Source: CAZLMW01 sp964560875
GTDB taxonomy: Bacteria > Myxococcota_A > UBA9042
DNA: 64,000 nt
Direction: 5' to 3'
Assembly (NCBI GenBank): GCA_964560875.1
Contig: CAZLMW010000030.1
Location: 1 to 64,000, forward strand
Shown: positions 15,493 to 24,200 of the stretch, piece after piece
How the letters are laid out: every line of letters begins with the position of its first letter
Numbering within the stretch: the stretch's first letter is position 1
Translations under genes and position numbers: made by a program
The notes under the pieces: generated by a model
Database searches by the model: none
What the model was told of the DNA's origin: nothing
What the model saw: only the letters and a program-made list of their open reading frames with translations

Positions 15493-17691
15493 ATGTCCAC
15501 GCCCAACAAAGCAGCCTTGCAAAGCACCCGTTACGCCCGCGCCCCTTACGCCGGTGTCCCTTACGCCGGTGCCCCTTACCCCCGCGCGATCGTCGCTGCC
15601 GTCTTCTTCGCGCTCGCTGCCCTGCCCGCTTGCGGCGGCGATGAGGACACAGACAAGAAGGACGAAGACACGGCGACCGCTGCCGACGCCGGCGTTGATG
15701 GCGGGACTACAAGCGACACAGCGACCAGCGCAGACACGGTGACCAAAGGCGGCGCCTACGACTGCGACCCGCTTCAGCCCACGCGCTGCGCCCTGCCCTG
15801 GCCGAGCAACCTGTACCTCGCCAAAGACAGCAAGACGACGACCGGCTACCGGCTCAACTTCGGGGCCAAGACGCTGCCGAGAAACCTCAACGACAAACAC
15901 GTCTACTCCGATGCGTACAAGCGTCTGGACGGTTACGGCGTCGGTTCAGCGGTGCTCGTTCACTTCCCCGGCATCGACATCAAGGACATGGCCAGCGAGT
16001 CCAAGCCCGACGTCTCCGTCACCAAGAAGAGCCCCAGTCTGCTCATCGAGATCGCCAAGGACGGCTCGGCGTCGCTCGTTCCCCACTTCGTCGAGCTCGA
16101 CCAGACCGGCGAAAAGGACCAGCAAGTCCTGTTCTTGCGTCCCCTCGTCATCCTCAACGAAGCCACCCGCTACATCGTCGCGTTTCACGGCCTCAAGACC
16201 ACCGACGGCAAAGCCATCAAGCCCAGTGACGCGTTCGCCAAGCTGCGCGACGGCAAGACGACCGGCACCGACCTTGCGCATCGCCAAGCTGGGTTCGACG
16301 ACATCTTCGGTCTGTTGGACAAGGCCGGCATCAAGAAGGCCGACCTCGTCCTCTCCTGGGACTTTGTGACCGCGTCCACCAACACGCTGCACGGCGACTT
16401 GCTTCACGTCCGCGACAAGGGCTTTGCGATCGCTGGCAGCAAGGGACCCGAGCTCAAGATCACCAAGACGGTCGACAACTCGAAGAACAAGAAGGCGAAT
16501 TGGGCATACGAGCTGCAGGGCACGTTCACGGTCCCACGGTTCACCAGGGACCACATGGTCGGCTCCTTCAAGATGCACATGCTCAACTTCGGCAAGGACG
16601 GCAAACCCGCCCAGAACGGCACGATCACGCGCGACTTCTGGATCCGCGTCCCGCACACCGCGCTCGACGGCACGCCGCACGGGCTGGCCCAGTACGGTCA
16701 CGGACTGCTGGGTCGCGGCAGCCAGGTCGGCGGCGGACACAACGCGTACCTGGCGCGCGAAGGAAAGCTCATCTTCTTCGCCTGCGATTGGTCGGGCATG
16801 GCGTCAGCGGACAACAACGGCATCGCGGCGATGATCGTCGATATGAGCGATTTCCCGGTCCTCGTCGACGGACTGCACCAGGGAATGCTCGAGGGCCTGT
16901 TGCTGGCGCGCGCCATGCGCGAACGATTCGCCGGCATGGATTTCACGCAGAAACATGGCATCAAGATCGACAAGAAGCGGCTCGTTTACACCGGGATCAG
17001 CCAGGGCGGCATCTACGGCGGCACGCTTATGGCCCTGAGCCAGGACATCACCCGCGGCCACCTTGGTGTGCCGGGCCAGAATTACGCGACGCTGCTGCAC
17101 CGCTCGGTCGACTTCCAGCCGTTCTTCGCCGTGATGATGGGTACCTATGGCAACGCGATCGACCGCGCCATCTTGCTCACCGCCGGGCAGTCGTTGTGGG
17201 ACATGGTCGACCCGAGCAGCCACTACGTGCACCTCAAGACCAAGCCTCACAACGGCACGCCCAAACACGAGGTCTTGCTGGCATCGGCCACCGGCGACTA
17301 CCAGGTGGCGCTGCTCACCAACGAAATCACGGTGCGCAGCGGCTGGGGCGTCAAGCTCATGAAGCACTACGGCAAGGCCGTGTACGGCGTGAAGGAGACG
17401 CCGTTTCCCCACAAGGGCTCGGGGCTTGTGAACTGGAGCTTCGGCAACCCGTGGCCCAAACCCGGCAACGTCCCGCCCGCCGATGACATCGACGGCCTCA
17501 AGTGCGGCCCGTCCAACATTTGCCTGCTCAAGAAGGACTGCGATCCCAAGGGCGTGTTCGCGCCGTGCAAGCTCAAAGACCCGCACGGCAAGCCGCGCAA
17601 GATGCCCAACCACCAAAAGCAGCTGCTGCACTTCCTGGACACCGGCGAGATCATCGACGTGTGCAACGACTCGCCCTGCGACCCGTTCTAA
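15493..17691 (+). CDS. lipase-like lipoprotein (alpha/beta hydrolase)
   Basis: A 732-residue predicted lipoprotein resembling bacterial 'virulence factor lipase' proteins. After an unusual 31-residue N-terminus built of Tyr-Ala-rich repeats comes a hydrophobic core and the lipobox ALPAC. A Lys/Asp/Thr-rich linker follows, then an N-terminal domain with 'CDPLQPTRCALPWPSNLYL' that is characteristic of that lipase family. The hydrolase core has the nucleophile elbow GISQGG with Ser503. A Cys-rich C-terminus ends 'VCNDSPCDPF'. GGAG seven bases before the ATG supports the start. The gene ends 12 bases before the tRNA-dihydrouridine synthase start, so read-through is likely. Confidence 0.8.
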   Translation: MSTPNKAALQSTRYARAPYAGVPYAGAPYPRAIVAAVFFALAALPACGGDEDTDKKDEDTATAADAGVDGGTTSDTATSADTVTKGGAYDCDPLQPTRCALPWPSNLYLAKDSKTTTGYRLNFGAKTLPRNLNDKHVYSDAYKRLDGYGVGSAVLVHFPGIDIKDMASESKPDVSVTKKSPSLLIEIAKDGSASLVPHFVELDQTGEKDQQVLFLRPLVILNEATRYIVAFHGLKTTDGKAIKPSDAFAKLRDGKTTGTDLAHRQAGFDDIFGLLDKAGIKKADLVLSWDFVTASTNTLHGDLLHVRDKGFAIAGSKGPELKITKTVDNSKNKKANWAYELQGTFTVPRFTRDHMVGSFKMHMLNFGKDGKPAQNGTITRDFWIRVPHTALDGTPHGLAQYGHGLLGRGSQVGGGHNAYLAREGKLIFFACDWSGMASADNNGIAAMIVDMSDFPVLVDGLHQGMLEGLLLARAMRERFAGMDFTQKHGIKIDKKRLVYTGISQGGIYGGTLMALSQDITRGHLGVPGQNYATLLHRSVDFQPFFAVMMGTYGNAIDRAILLTAGQSLWDMVDPSSHYVHLKTKPHNGTPKHEVLLASATGDYQVALLTNEITVRSGWGVKLMKHYGKAVYGVKETPFPHKGSGLVNWSFGNPWPKPGNVPPADDIDGLKCGPSNICLLKKDCDPKGVFAPCKLKDPHGKPRKMPNHQKQLLHFLDTGEIIDVCNDSPCDPF
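15529..15588 (+). repeat. 15-bp in-frame tandem repeat, four copies
   Basis: Four diverged 15-base units encode successive pentapeptides RYARA, PYAGV, PYAGA, PYPRA directly before the hydrophobic core of the lipase-like lipoprotein's signal sequence. Copy changes would keep the frame and only lengthen the N-terminal region. Confidence 0.75.
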
Positions 17692-17703
17692 GAGTTGCTC
17701 GCC

Positions 17704-18759
17704 ATGGCATCCGCTCGTCCTTGCACCCGCGCCGCGACCCACCCGGTTTCGCTCGCGCCGATGATGCAGCGCACCGACCGGCACTTTCGGTTCTTGCTGC
17801 GGCAGATCACGCGCCACACGCTCCTGTACACGGAGATGGTGACCACCGGAGCGGTCTTGCACGGCGATCGGGACAGCTTGCTGGGATTTCACGGTGACGA
17901 ACATCCGATCGCGCTGCAGCTCGGCGGTGACGATCCCGACGCGCTCGCCGCTTGCGCCCGCATCGGAGAGGACCGCGGCTACGACGAGGTCAACATCAAC
18001 GTCGGCTGCCCGAGCGATCGGGTGCAAAAGGGCAGCTTCGGCGTGTGCCTGATGGCCCGGCCGGAACGTGTTGCGGAGGCCGTCGCCAAGATGCGGGCAA
18101 CGGTCTCAATCCCCGTTACGGTCAAGCACCGGATCGGCTTTGATGACATCGACCGGTACGAGGACATGGCGCGCTTCGTGTCGGTCGTCGCCGAATCCGG
18201 GTGCGACCGGTTCAGCGTCCACGCGCGCAAGGCATGGCTCAACGGCTTGTCGCCCAAGGAAAACCGCGACGTGCCGCCGCTGCGCTACGAGGACGTCTAC
18301 CGCCTCAAGCGCGCGTTTCCGCACCTGCTCATCGAGATCAACGGCGGCATTCGCACCCTCGACGCGATGACCGAGCACCTCGATTCGGTCGATGGCGTGA
18401 TGATCGGCCGGGCCGCCTACGATGACCCGATGCTCTTTGCCCTGGTCGACCAGCGATTCTACGTCAGCCGCGAACCGCCGGTGACCCGCGCGGATGTCGT
18501 CCGCAAGATGCTGCCCTACATCGCCGAACACATCGCCGCGGGCGGCCGGCTACACAACGTCACGCGCCACATGAACATGCTCTTCGCCGGGCAAGCGGGC
18601 GGCAAGGTCTGGCGGCGGCACCTGTCGATGTATGGCATGGCGGCAGACGCGGGGCCCGAGGTGGTCGAACACGCCCTGGTAAAGGTCCTGGCGGTCGCGA
18701 AAGACGTCCAGATGCGCCGCGCGAAGTTGGTAGAACAGAGCGTGCAGGAGGGGCCATGA
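17704..18759 (+). CDS. dusA: tRNA-dihydrouridine(20/20a) synthase
   Basis: A 351-residue FMN enzyme that reduces uridine to dihydrouridine in the tRNA D-loop. The TIM-barrel start 'HPVSLAPMMQRTDRHFRFLL', 'YTEMVTTGAVLHGD' and 'PIALQLGG' is DusA-specific. The catalytic cysteine is Cys102 in 'NINVGCPSDRVQKGSFG'. 'PVTVKHRIGFDD', 'SVHARKAWLNGLSPKENR' and 'DGVMIGRAAYDDP' complete the substrate- and FMN-binding loops. The C-terminal helical domain is intact. I chose the ATG over an upstream in-frame TTG (17695). The stop codon overlaps the next gene's ATG by four bases, an odd coupling of a housekeeping tRNA enzyme to a secreted protein. Confidence 0.95.
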   Translation: MASARPCTRAATHPVSLAPMMQRTDRHFRFLLRQITRHTLLYTEMVTTGAVLHGDRDSLLGFHGDEHPIALQLGGDDPDALAACARIGEDRGYDEVNINVGCPSDRVQKGSFGVCLMARPERVAEAVAKMRATVSIPVTVKHRIGFDDIDRYEDMARFVSVVAESGCDRFSVHARKAWLNGLSPKENRDVPPLRYEDVYRLKRAFPHLLIEINGGIRTLDAMTEHLDSVDGVMIGRAAYDDPMLFALVDQRFYVSREPPVTRADVVRKMLPYIAEHIAAGGRLHNVTRHMNMLFAGQAGGKVWRRHLSMYGMAADAGPEVVEHALVKVLAVAKDVQMRRAKLVEQSVQEGP

Positions 18760-20888
18760 ACAAGCTTTCCACGATTCAAATCTCGCGATTGGCAGGAGCT
18801 TTCCTGGTCGTCGCCATGGGCGTCGTGTTGCCGACTGAGGGAGCCGCTGCCCCCGGGCGTGTGGGCATCCAGGGTGTACTCCGGACGGCTTCGGGCGGGC
18901 CCGGGGCGGACGGCAAGTACGCCATGACCGTGCGCATCTACGCCGACGCCAAGGCGACCAAACCCGCGTGGGAAGAGACGGCCCTTGGTGTCGTCGTCAA
19001 GGGCGGCGCGTTCGACTTTGTCGCCGGCAATACCACGCCCGTGACGTCCGCCGCGCTCGCCAAGCTCACCGACCCGCACGTCGCGGTCGCCCTCGACGGA
19101 GCCACCGAGCTTTCGCGCGTGCCCCTTTCCGCAGTTCCATTCGCCGTGCACGCCAACACCGCCGCCGGTCTGTCCTGTTCGGGGTGTCTGACCGCCAACC
19201 ACTTCAAGGGTGGGCTCTCGGCCTCATCGGTCAGCTTCACGTACGCCGGCAGCACGACCAAAGGCGGCCCGGCGACCAAGGCGCTCGACCTTGAGTGCAC
19301 CGGCTGTGTATCGGCCAAGGAGCTCAAGTTCGACGGCGACCTCAACCTCGGCGGCCATGGCCTCGTCGCCAAGAAGGTGACCGCGGACAGCGTCGTGGCG
19401 AAGACGGTCGCGGCCGGGTCCTACATCGGCGACGGCAGCAAACTCACCGGCATCAAGATCCCCAGCGGCATGTGCGACAGCAAGGGCGAGGTCGTGCGCG
19501 GCATCAACGCCGACGGCAGCCTGGCATGCGTTAAAGGCCTCGACCCGTCCAAGTTGCCCGCCGACGCGCTCGATGAAGTCAGCAACGGGCTGCTCACCAA
19601 CCAGTTCAAAGACGAGTTTTCAGGCAAAGCCAACCTCGGCATCCCCGACAACTCGCCCAACGGCGTCACCGACGTCATCGATGTGCCCGACATCGGCATC
19701 GCGCAAGGTTTGACGGTCAAAGTGGACGTCAAGAACAGCGACGCGCCGAAGGTGAAGGTGCTGCTCTTCGATCCCGCGAACAAACCGCCGGCAGCGGTGT
19801 CCAAGAACCTCAACAAAACCAAGCACTACGTCCTGTACAACGGCGGCGTGGCCAAGGGCAAAGACATCCAGCTGATCATGCCCAAACCCGACAAACCCAA
19901 GAGCGGCGACCTCGGCGCGTGGGTCGGCAAGAACGCCAAGGGCAAGTGGCACCTCGTCGTCATCGACGGCAGCTACCTCGACAACAAGATCGACGGCGCC
20001 ATCGTCAAGTGGTCCATCGCCATCGACACGCTCAGCAACCAGAAGGTCGCCGCGACCAAGACGCTTTTAATTAACGGTGCGGTGCGCTTGCCACGACTCG
20101 CCGCGCCTCCCGCCACGTGCGACTTCGCGAGCCTTGGCCACATGTACGCCGACACAAAGGCCAAGCAGCTGCGCTTTTGCGACGGCAAGAGCTGGGCGGT
20201 GCTTCATGCGTGGGGCCTGGGCGAAAACGCGCAATCAGCCGGCGATTCCTGCAAGGCGCTGTTCGACAAGGGTGCCAAGAAAGACGGCGTGTACTGGATC
20301 AAACCGTTTGGCAAGCCGATCCGCGCGTTCTGCAATATGACCCTGCTCGGCGGCGGCTGGACGATGGTCTTCAAGTACAGCCCGTCGTCGAATTTCGCCA
20401 AGCCGGGCGCGAACATCCTCAAGGCCCACAACAGCAGCGACATCGCCATGCTCGATACGGGCAAGGAGTCCAAGCTCTACTCGATGGGCGGCATCAACGT
20501 CACCGGCGCGTCTCAGCTGCTCGCGGTCGTCTACCAGGGCGGCAAGGCGGCGACCTGGTTTGGCTTCAAGCTGCAGGGCAACGACCCCAACGCGACCTGG
20601 AAGAAGGGCAACATCGTCCCCGCGCTGACCAAGGTGAACACGTCCGGGTTCGACGCCAGCCTGATCAGCCTCGGCGCCGGGTCATGCCGCGAGTTCTACA
20701 TCACGCGCAACCACGGCGGCTGCCACAACGACGCCGGCGCGCTCGTGATCAACTCGGCTGGCTGCGGGCCAGGGTGTGCTTGGGAGAAGGCCAACACGAT
20801 CCAGTGGTGGGGCGGCCCGGGCGACTACAAGAACTACACCAACGGTATCCGCAAGGACGGCGAAGTCCTGGCGCTGTACGTCCGCTGA
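18756..20888 (+). CDS. secreted protein with P-domain-like and fibrinogen-like domains
   Basis: A 710-residue exported protein. The signal peptide ends near 'TEGAAA' (residue 32). Residues 35-135 resemble a beta-sandwich found at the start of many secreted proteins of this type ('VGIQGVLRTASGGPGADG'). Two CxGC pairs (Cys141/Cys144 and Cys180/Cys183) follow. Residues about 293-426 look like a proprotein-convertase P-domain ('SGKANLGIPDNSPNGVTD', 'KWHLVVIDGSYLDNKIDGAI'). Residues about 494-710 look like a fibrinogen C-terminal domain ('GDSCKALFDKG', 'FCNMTLLGGGWTMVFKY', then four late cysteines), which in animals binds carbohydrate or acetyl groups. A surface recognition role is inferred. It overlaps dusA by four bases. 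Confidence 0.8.
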   Translation: MNKLSTIQISRLAGAFLVVAMGVVLPTEGAAAPGRVGIQGVLRTASGGPGADGKYAMTVRIYADAKATKPAWEETALGVVVKGGAFDFVAGNTTPVTSAALAKLTDPHVAVALDGATELSRVPLSAVPFAVHANTAAGLSCSGCLTANHFKGGLSASSVSFTYAGSTTKGGPATKALDLECTGCVSAKELKFDGDLNLGGHGLVAKKVTADSVVAKTVAAGSYIGDGSKLTGIKIPSGMCDSKGEVVRGINADGSLACVKGLDPSKLPADALDEVSNGLLTNQFKDEFSGKANLGIPDNSPNGVTDVIDVPDIGIAQGLTVKVDVKNSDAPKVKVLLFDPANKPPAAVSKNLNKTKHYVLYNGGVAKGKDIQLIMPKPDKPKSGDLGAWVGKNAKGKWHLVVIDGSYLDNKIDGAIVKWSIAIDTLSNQKVAATKTLLINGAVRLPRLAAPPATCDFASLGHMYADTKAKQLRFCDGKSWAVLHAWGLGENAQSAGDSCKALFDKGAKKDGVYWIKPFGKPIRAFCNMTLLGGGWTMVFKYSPSSNFAKPGANILKAHNSSDIAMLDTGKESKLYSMGGINVTGASQLLAVVYQGGKAATWFGFKLQGNDPNATWKKGNIVPALTKVNTSGFDASLISLGAGSCREFYITRNHGGCHNDAGALVINSAGCGPGCAWEKANTIQWWGGPGDYKNYTNGIRKDGEVLALYVR

Positions 20889-20921
20889 TCAACTCGCCGT
20901 TGACCGGACAAGGGGCTCGAA

Positions 20922-21137
20922 TCAATCGTCTGCTGAATCTGTCTCAGCGACCCGCGGCGGCTCACCCCAGCGTCTGCCGATGTCGAACCCATATTCGGCG
21001 GCGATCGCGACAACCTCGTCGTGGCCCCCGCAATCGACAAGCCGCTGATGAAGCACCGGGTCCGCTTCGCTCAGCGCGACGAATGCGTTGAGCTGACGGA
21101 CCTTCTCTTTGAATTGTTCGAACTGAGCGCGTGCCAT
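20922..21137 (-). CDS. Nif11-like small protein
   Basis: A 71-residue protein whose first 58 residues match the Nif11 domain: 'QFEQFKEKVRQLNAF' then 'DPVLHQRLVDCGGHDEVVAI' and 'AAEYGFDIGRRWGE'. Nif11 domains occur in nitrogen-fixation clusters and, more often, as leader regions of ribosomally made modified peptides. Here the tail after the domain is only about 13 residues, acidic, without Cys and with a single Ser, so it does not look like a modifiable core, and no modification enzyme is adjacent. The longer upstream reading is rejected because it does not extend the domain. No clear ribosome binding site precedes the ATG. Confidence 0.6.
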   Translation of the reverse strand: MARAQFEQFKEKVRQLNAFVALSEADPVLHQRLVDCGGHDEVVAIAAEYGFDIGRRWGEPPRVAETDSADD

Positions 21138-21299
21138 GGCCGCTGTGTAGCACGGTTTTGCGGGACTCCAACAGCGTGTCGCGAACCGACGCTCACCTTT
21201 GCTCGTGTCGGGCGGGTCCGGTAACTTGCTGAAAGTATATCGCCCCTTCACTCCACGAACGACCAGCGGCCACCGCGAGCGGTTGGATGGAGCGTCGTC

Positions 21300-24200
21300 A
21301 TGATCCGCGCACACTTTTCACACGACGCAGTGCACCGTCGCTGCTTGATTACCTGCATCGCAGTCGCGGTTGTCGTCGTCGGCTGCGGCGAATCGACGAT
21401 CGATACGTCCGGAACCGGCGCGACCACCGGTGGGGACGATTCATCTGTCTCGGACGTGGCGACCGACTCGGGCTCCGGGGCCGTAGATTCGGGTTCAGCG
21501 GCGGCGGACACAGCCAAGAACGTCGACGATTCGGGCGCCGCGGGGGACGACGCTGCAAAAGCCAATACAGACTCGGGCTCCAAGACGACCGACGGCGCTG
21601 CGACCGATGGCGCTGCGAACTCGGATTCGGGCCAAACGGACGCGAAAACGGGCTGCAAGAAGACAAATCCGGCCACAGAAGTGTGCGACGGCGTCGACAA
21701 CGACTGCGATGGCAAGACCGACAATGCGGCCGGCGCCAAACCGCTCTGCGACGACGGAAAGGCTTGTACGAAAGACGCCTGCGACGGCAAGGACGGGTGC
21801 AAACACCCCGATGACGACGGCGCCGCGTGCGATGACGGCGACACCTGTACCGCCGATGACAAGTGCAAAGCCGGCGCGTGTTTGCCGGGCCCGGTGACCG
21901 ATTGCAATGACGGCAACGCCTGCACGGCCGACAGCTGCGACAAGACGACCGGCAAATGCGCGAACAAGGCCGCGGCGGGCAGCTGCGACGACGGCAACCC
22001 CTGCACCACCGGCGAGAGCTGCAAGGGCGGCACCTGCGTCTCATCGGGCGCCAAGGACTGCAGCGATAACGAGCCGTGCACCGACGACGCGTGCAACAAG
22101 GAAACCGGCAAGTGCACAAACACGCCCAACACCGCGGTTTGCGACGACGGCGACGGCTGCACCGTCAAGGACACCTGCAGCGGCGGCAAGTGCAAGGCCG
22201 GGCCGCCCAACACGTGCGACGACAAGGACACGTGCACCGCGGACAGCTGCGACAAATCGACTGGCAAGTGCGTCAACAAAGCCGGCGCGGACGGCGGCAA
22301 ATGCGACGACGGCAACACGTGCACGACCGGCGAGAGCTGCAAGGCTGGCAAGTGCACGGGCAAATCGGTGGTGTGCGATGACAAGAACCCGTGCACGGTC
22401 GACAGCTGCGACAAGCTCATGGGCTGTCAGTTCGGCGCTTCGACCGCGGCCTGCGACGACGGCAACAAGTGCACCGACGGCGATACGTGCGCCAAGGCCA
22501 AGTGCGTGCCGGGCAAGCCCAAGATCTGCAATGACAACAACGCATGCACCGACGACAAGTGCGACAAGCTCAAGGGTTGCCAGCACCCGCCGGTGACCAA
22601 GCCCTGCAACGACAACAGCGCGTGCACGAGCAAGGACGCGTGCGTCGGCGGCAAATGCGTCGGCCAGGCCAAGAGCTGCGACGACAAAGACCAGTGCACC
22701 AAGGACGCCTGCAACGCCAAGACCGGCGCGTGCAGCAACACCAAAATCGCGGGCTGTGTGCCCAAGTGCAGCAAGGACGCCGACTGCGACGACGGCAACG
22801 AATGCACGATCGACATCTGCAACAAGGGAACCGGCGGCTGCGACGACAAGAACGCCCCGCTCGGAAGCGTGTGCGGCAAGGACAAGGTGTGCGACGGCGC
22901 CGGGACGTGCGGCAAATCCAAGCCCTGCACAACGTGGGAAAGCGCGTTCGGGTTGCACAGCGAAACGCCGAAGATCGCCAACGGCACCGAGCGAAACACA
23001 GCGGTCGTCGCCGCGTCCGACGGGACGGTCTACGCCATCGGCTACACGCGTGAGGTGGCCAAGAGCTACCCGTACGACGGCACGGTCATGGCGTTTACGG
23101 CCGACGGCAAGTTCGCGTGGCACACGCGGTGGGGAGACGCCGGCAAGCTCGACTACCTGTACGCCGGCGCCGGCCGGGACGACGGAATCTGGGCGGTTGG
23201 CCACAGCCGGTCGCAGGGCAGCGCGGGCGACTACGACGGCGTCGCGCTCCATGTCGACAAGTCGGGCAAGGTGAAGTCGGCGACGTTCATCGCGAGCTCG
23301 TACAACGCTGGCAAACACCGCGAGGAGCTGCGCGGCGCGGTCGCGACGTCCGGCAATGGCCTCATCGTGTGCGGGCGCGGGTACAACGGCTCGACAAGCT
23401 ACGACCCGCTCATCGGACGCGTGGACAAGGACGGCAAGAAGCTGTCCGCCACGCTGATCAAGTCGTCGGGTTCGGACGTGGTCAACGGGTGCGCGCTCGA
23501 CAAGGCGACCGGCAATGTGCTGCTCGCCGGATCCAATGGGACGTATGCCGGTGGCGTGTGGATCGTCGCCAAGGACGACACGCTCAAGACCTGGGTGCCG
23601 GTTTCCGCGAAGTACCGGGCGCTGTACGGCGCGGTGGTCACGACGAAGGGCAAGTATGCAGGTGTGGGTACCGATACGGCGCCCGGCGCTGGCGACCAGG
23701 CGGTGGTGGCGTTCTTCGATCCCGACGGCAAGAACCTCAACAAGCACCTGTTCGGCGGGGCGAGCACCGACATCTTCTACGCGGCGACGGCGGCGGCGAA
23801 TGGTGGCGTTTGGGCGGCCGGGCTCACGCGGAGCTATGGCGCACACATGCCCGGCAACGAAGGATGGATCGCTCGTGTTGGGGCAGATGGCGCGCTCGTC
23901 GGCCAACCGCAGGCGATGGGCGGGACAGGCAGCGACCACCTGCTCGGCGTCGACAAGCATCCGGCGGGCGGGTTGGTCGTGGCCGGCGAAACGTTCAACA
24001 GCGCAACGTCGTATGACCGGTGGGTGCTCCGCCTCTCGGAATTCGGCGCGCTGAATTGCCCCGGTGCGACCGTGAAGTGCAAAAACGGCAACCAATGCGC
24101 GGACGGCAAGCTCTGCACCGCCGACGTGTGCGACACGAAGACGGGCACGTGCACGAACCCGGCGATTCCCGGCTGCTGCTTGTTCGACGGTCACTGCGAT

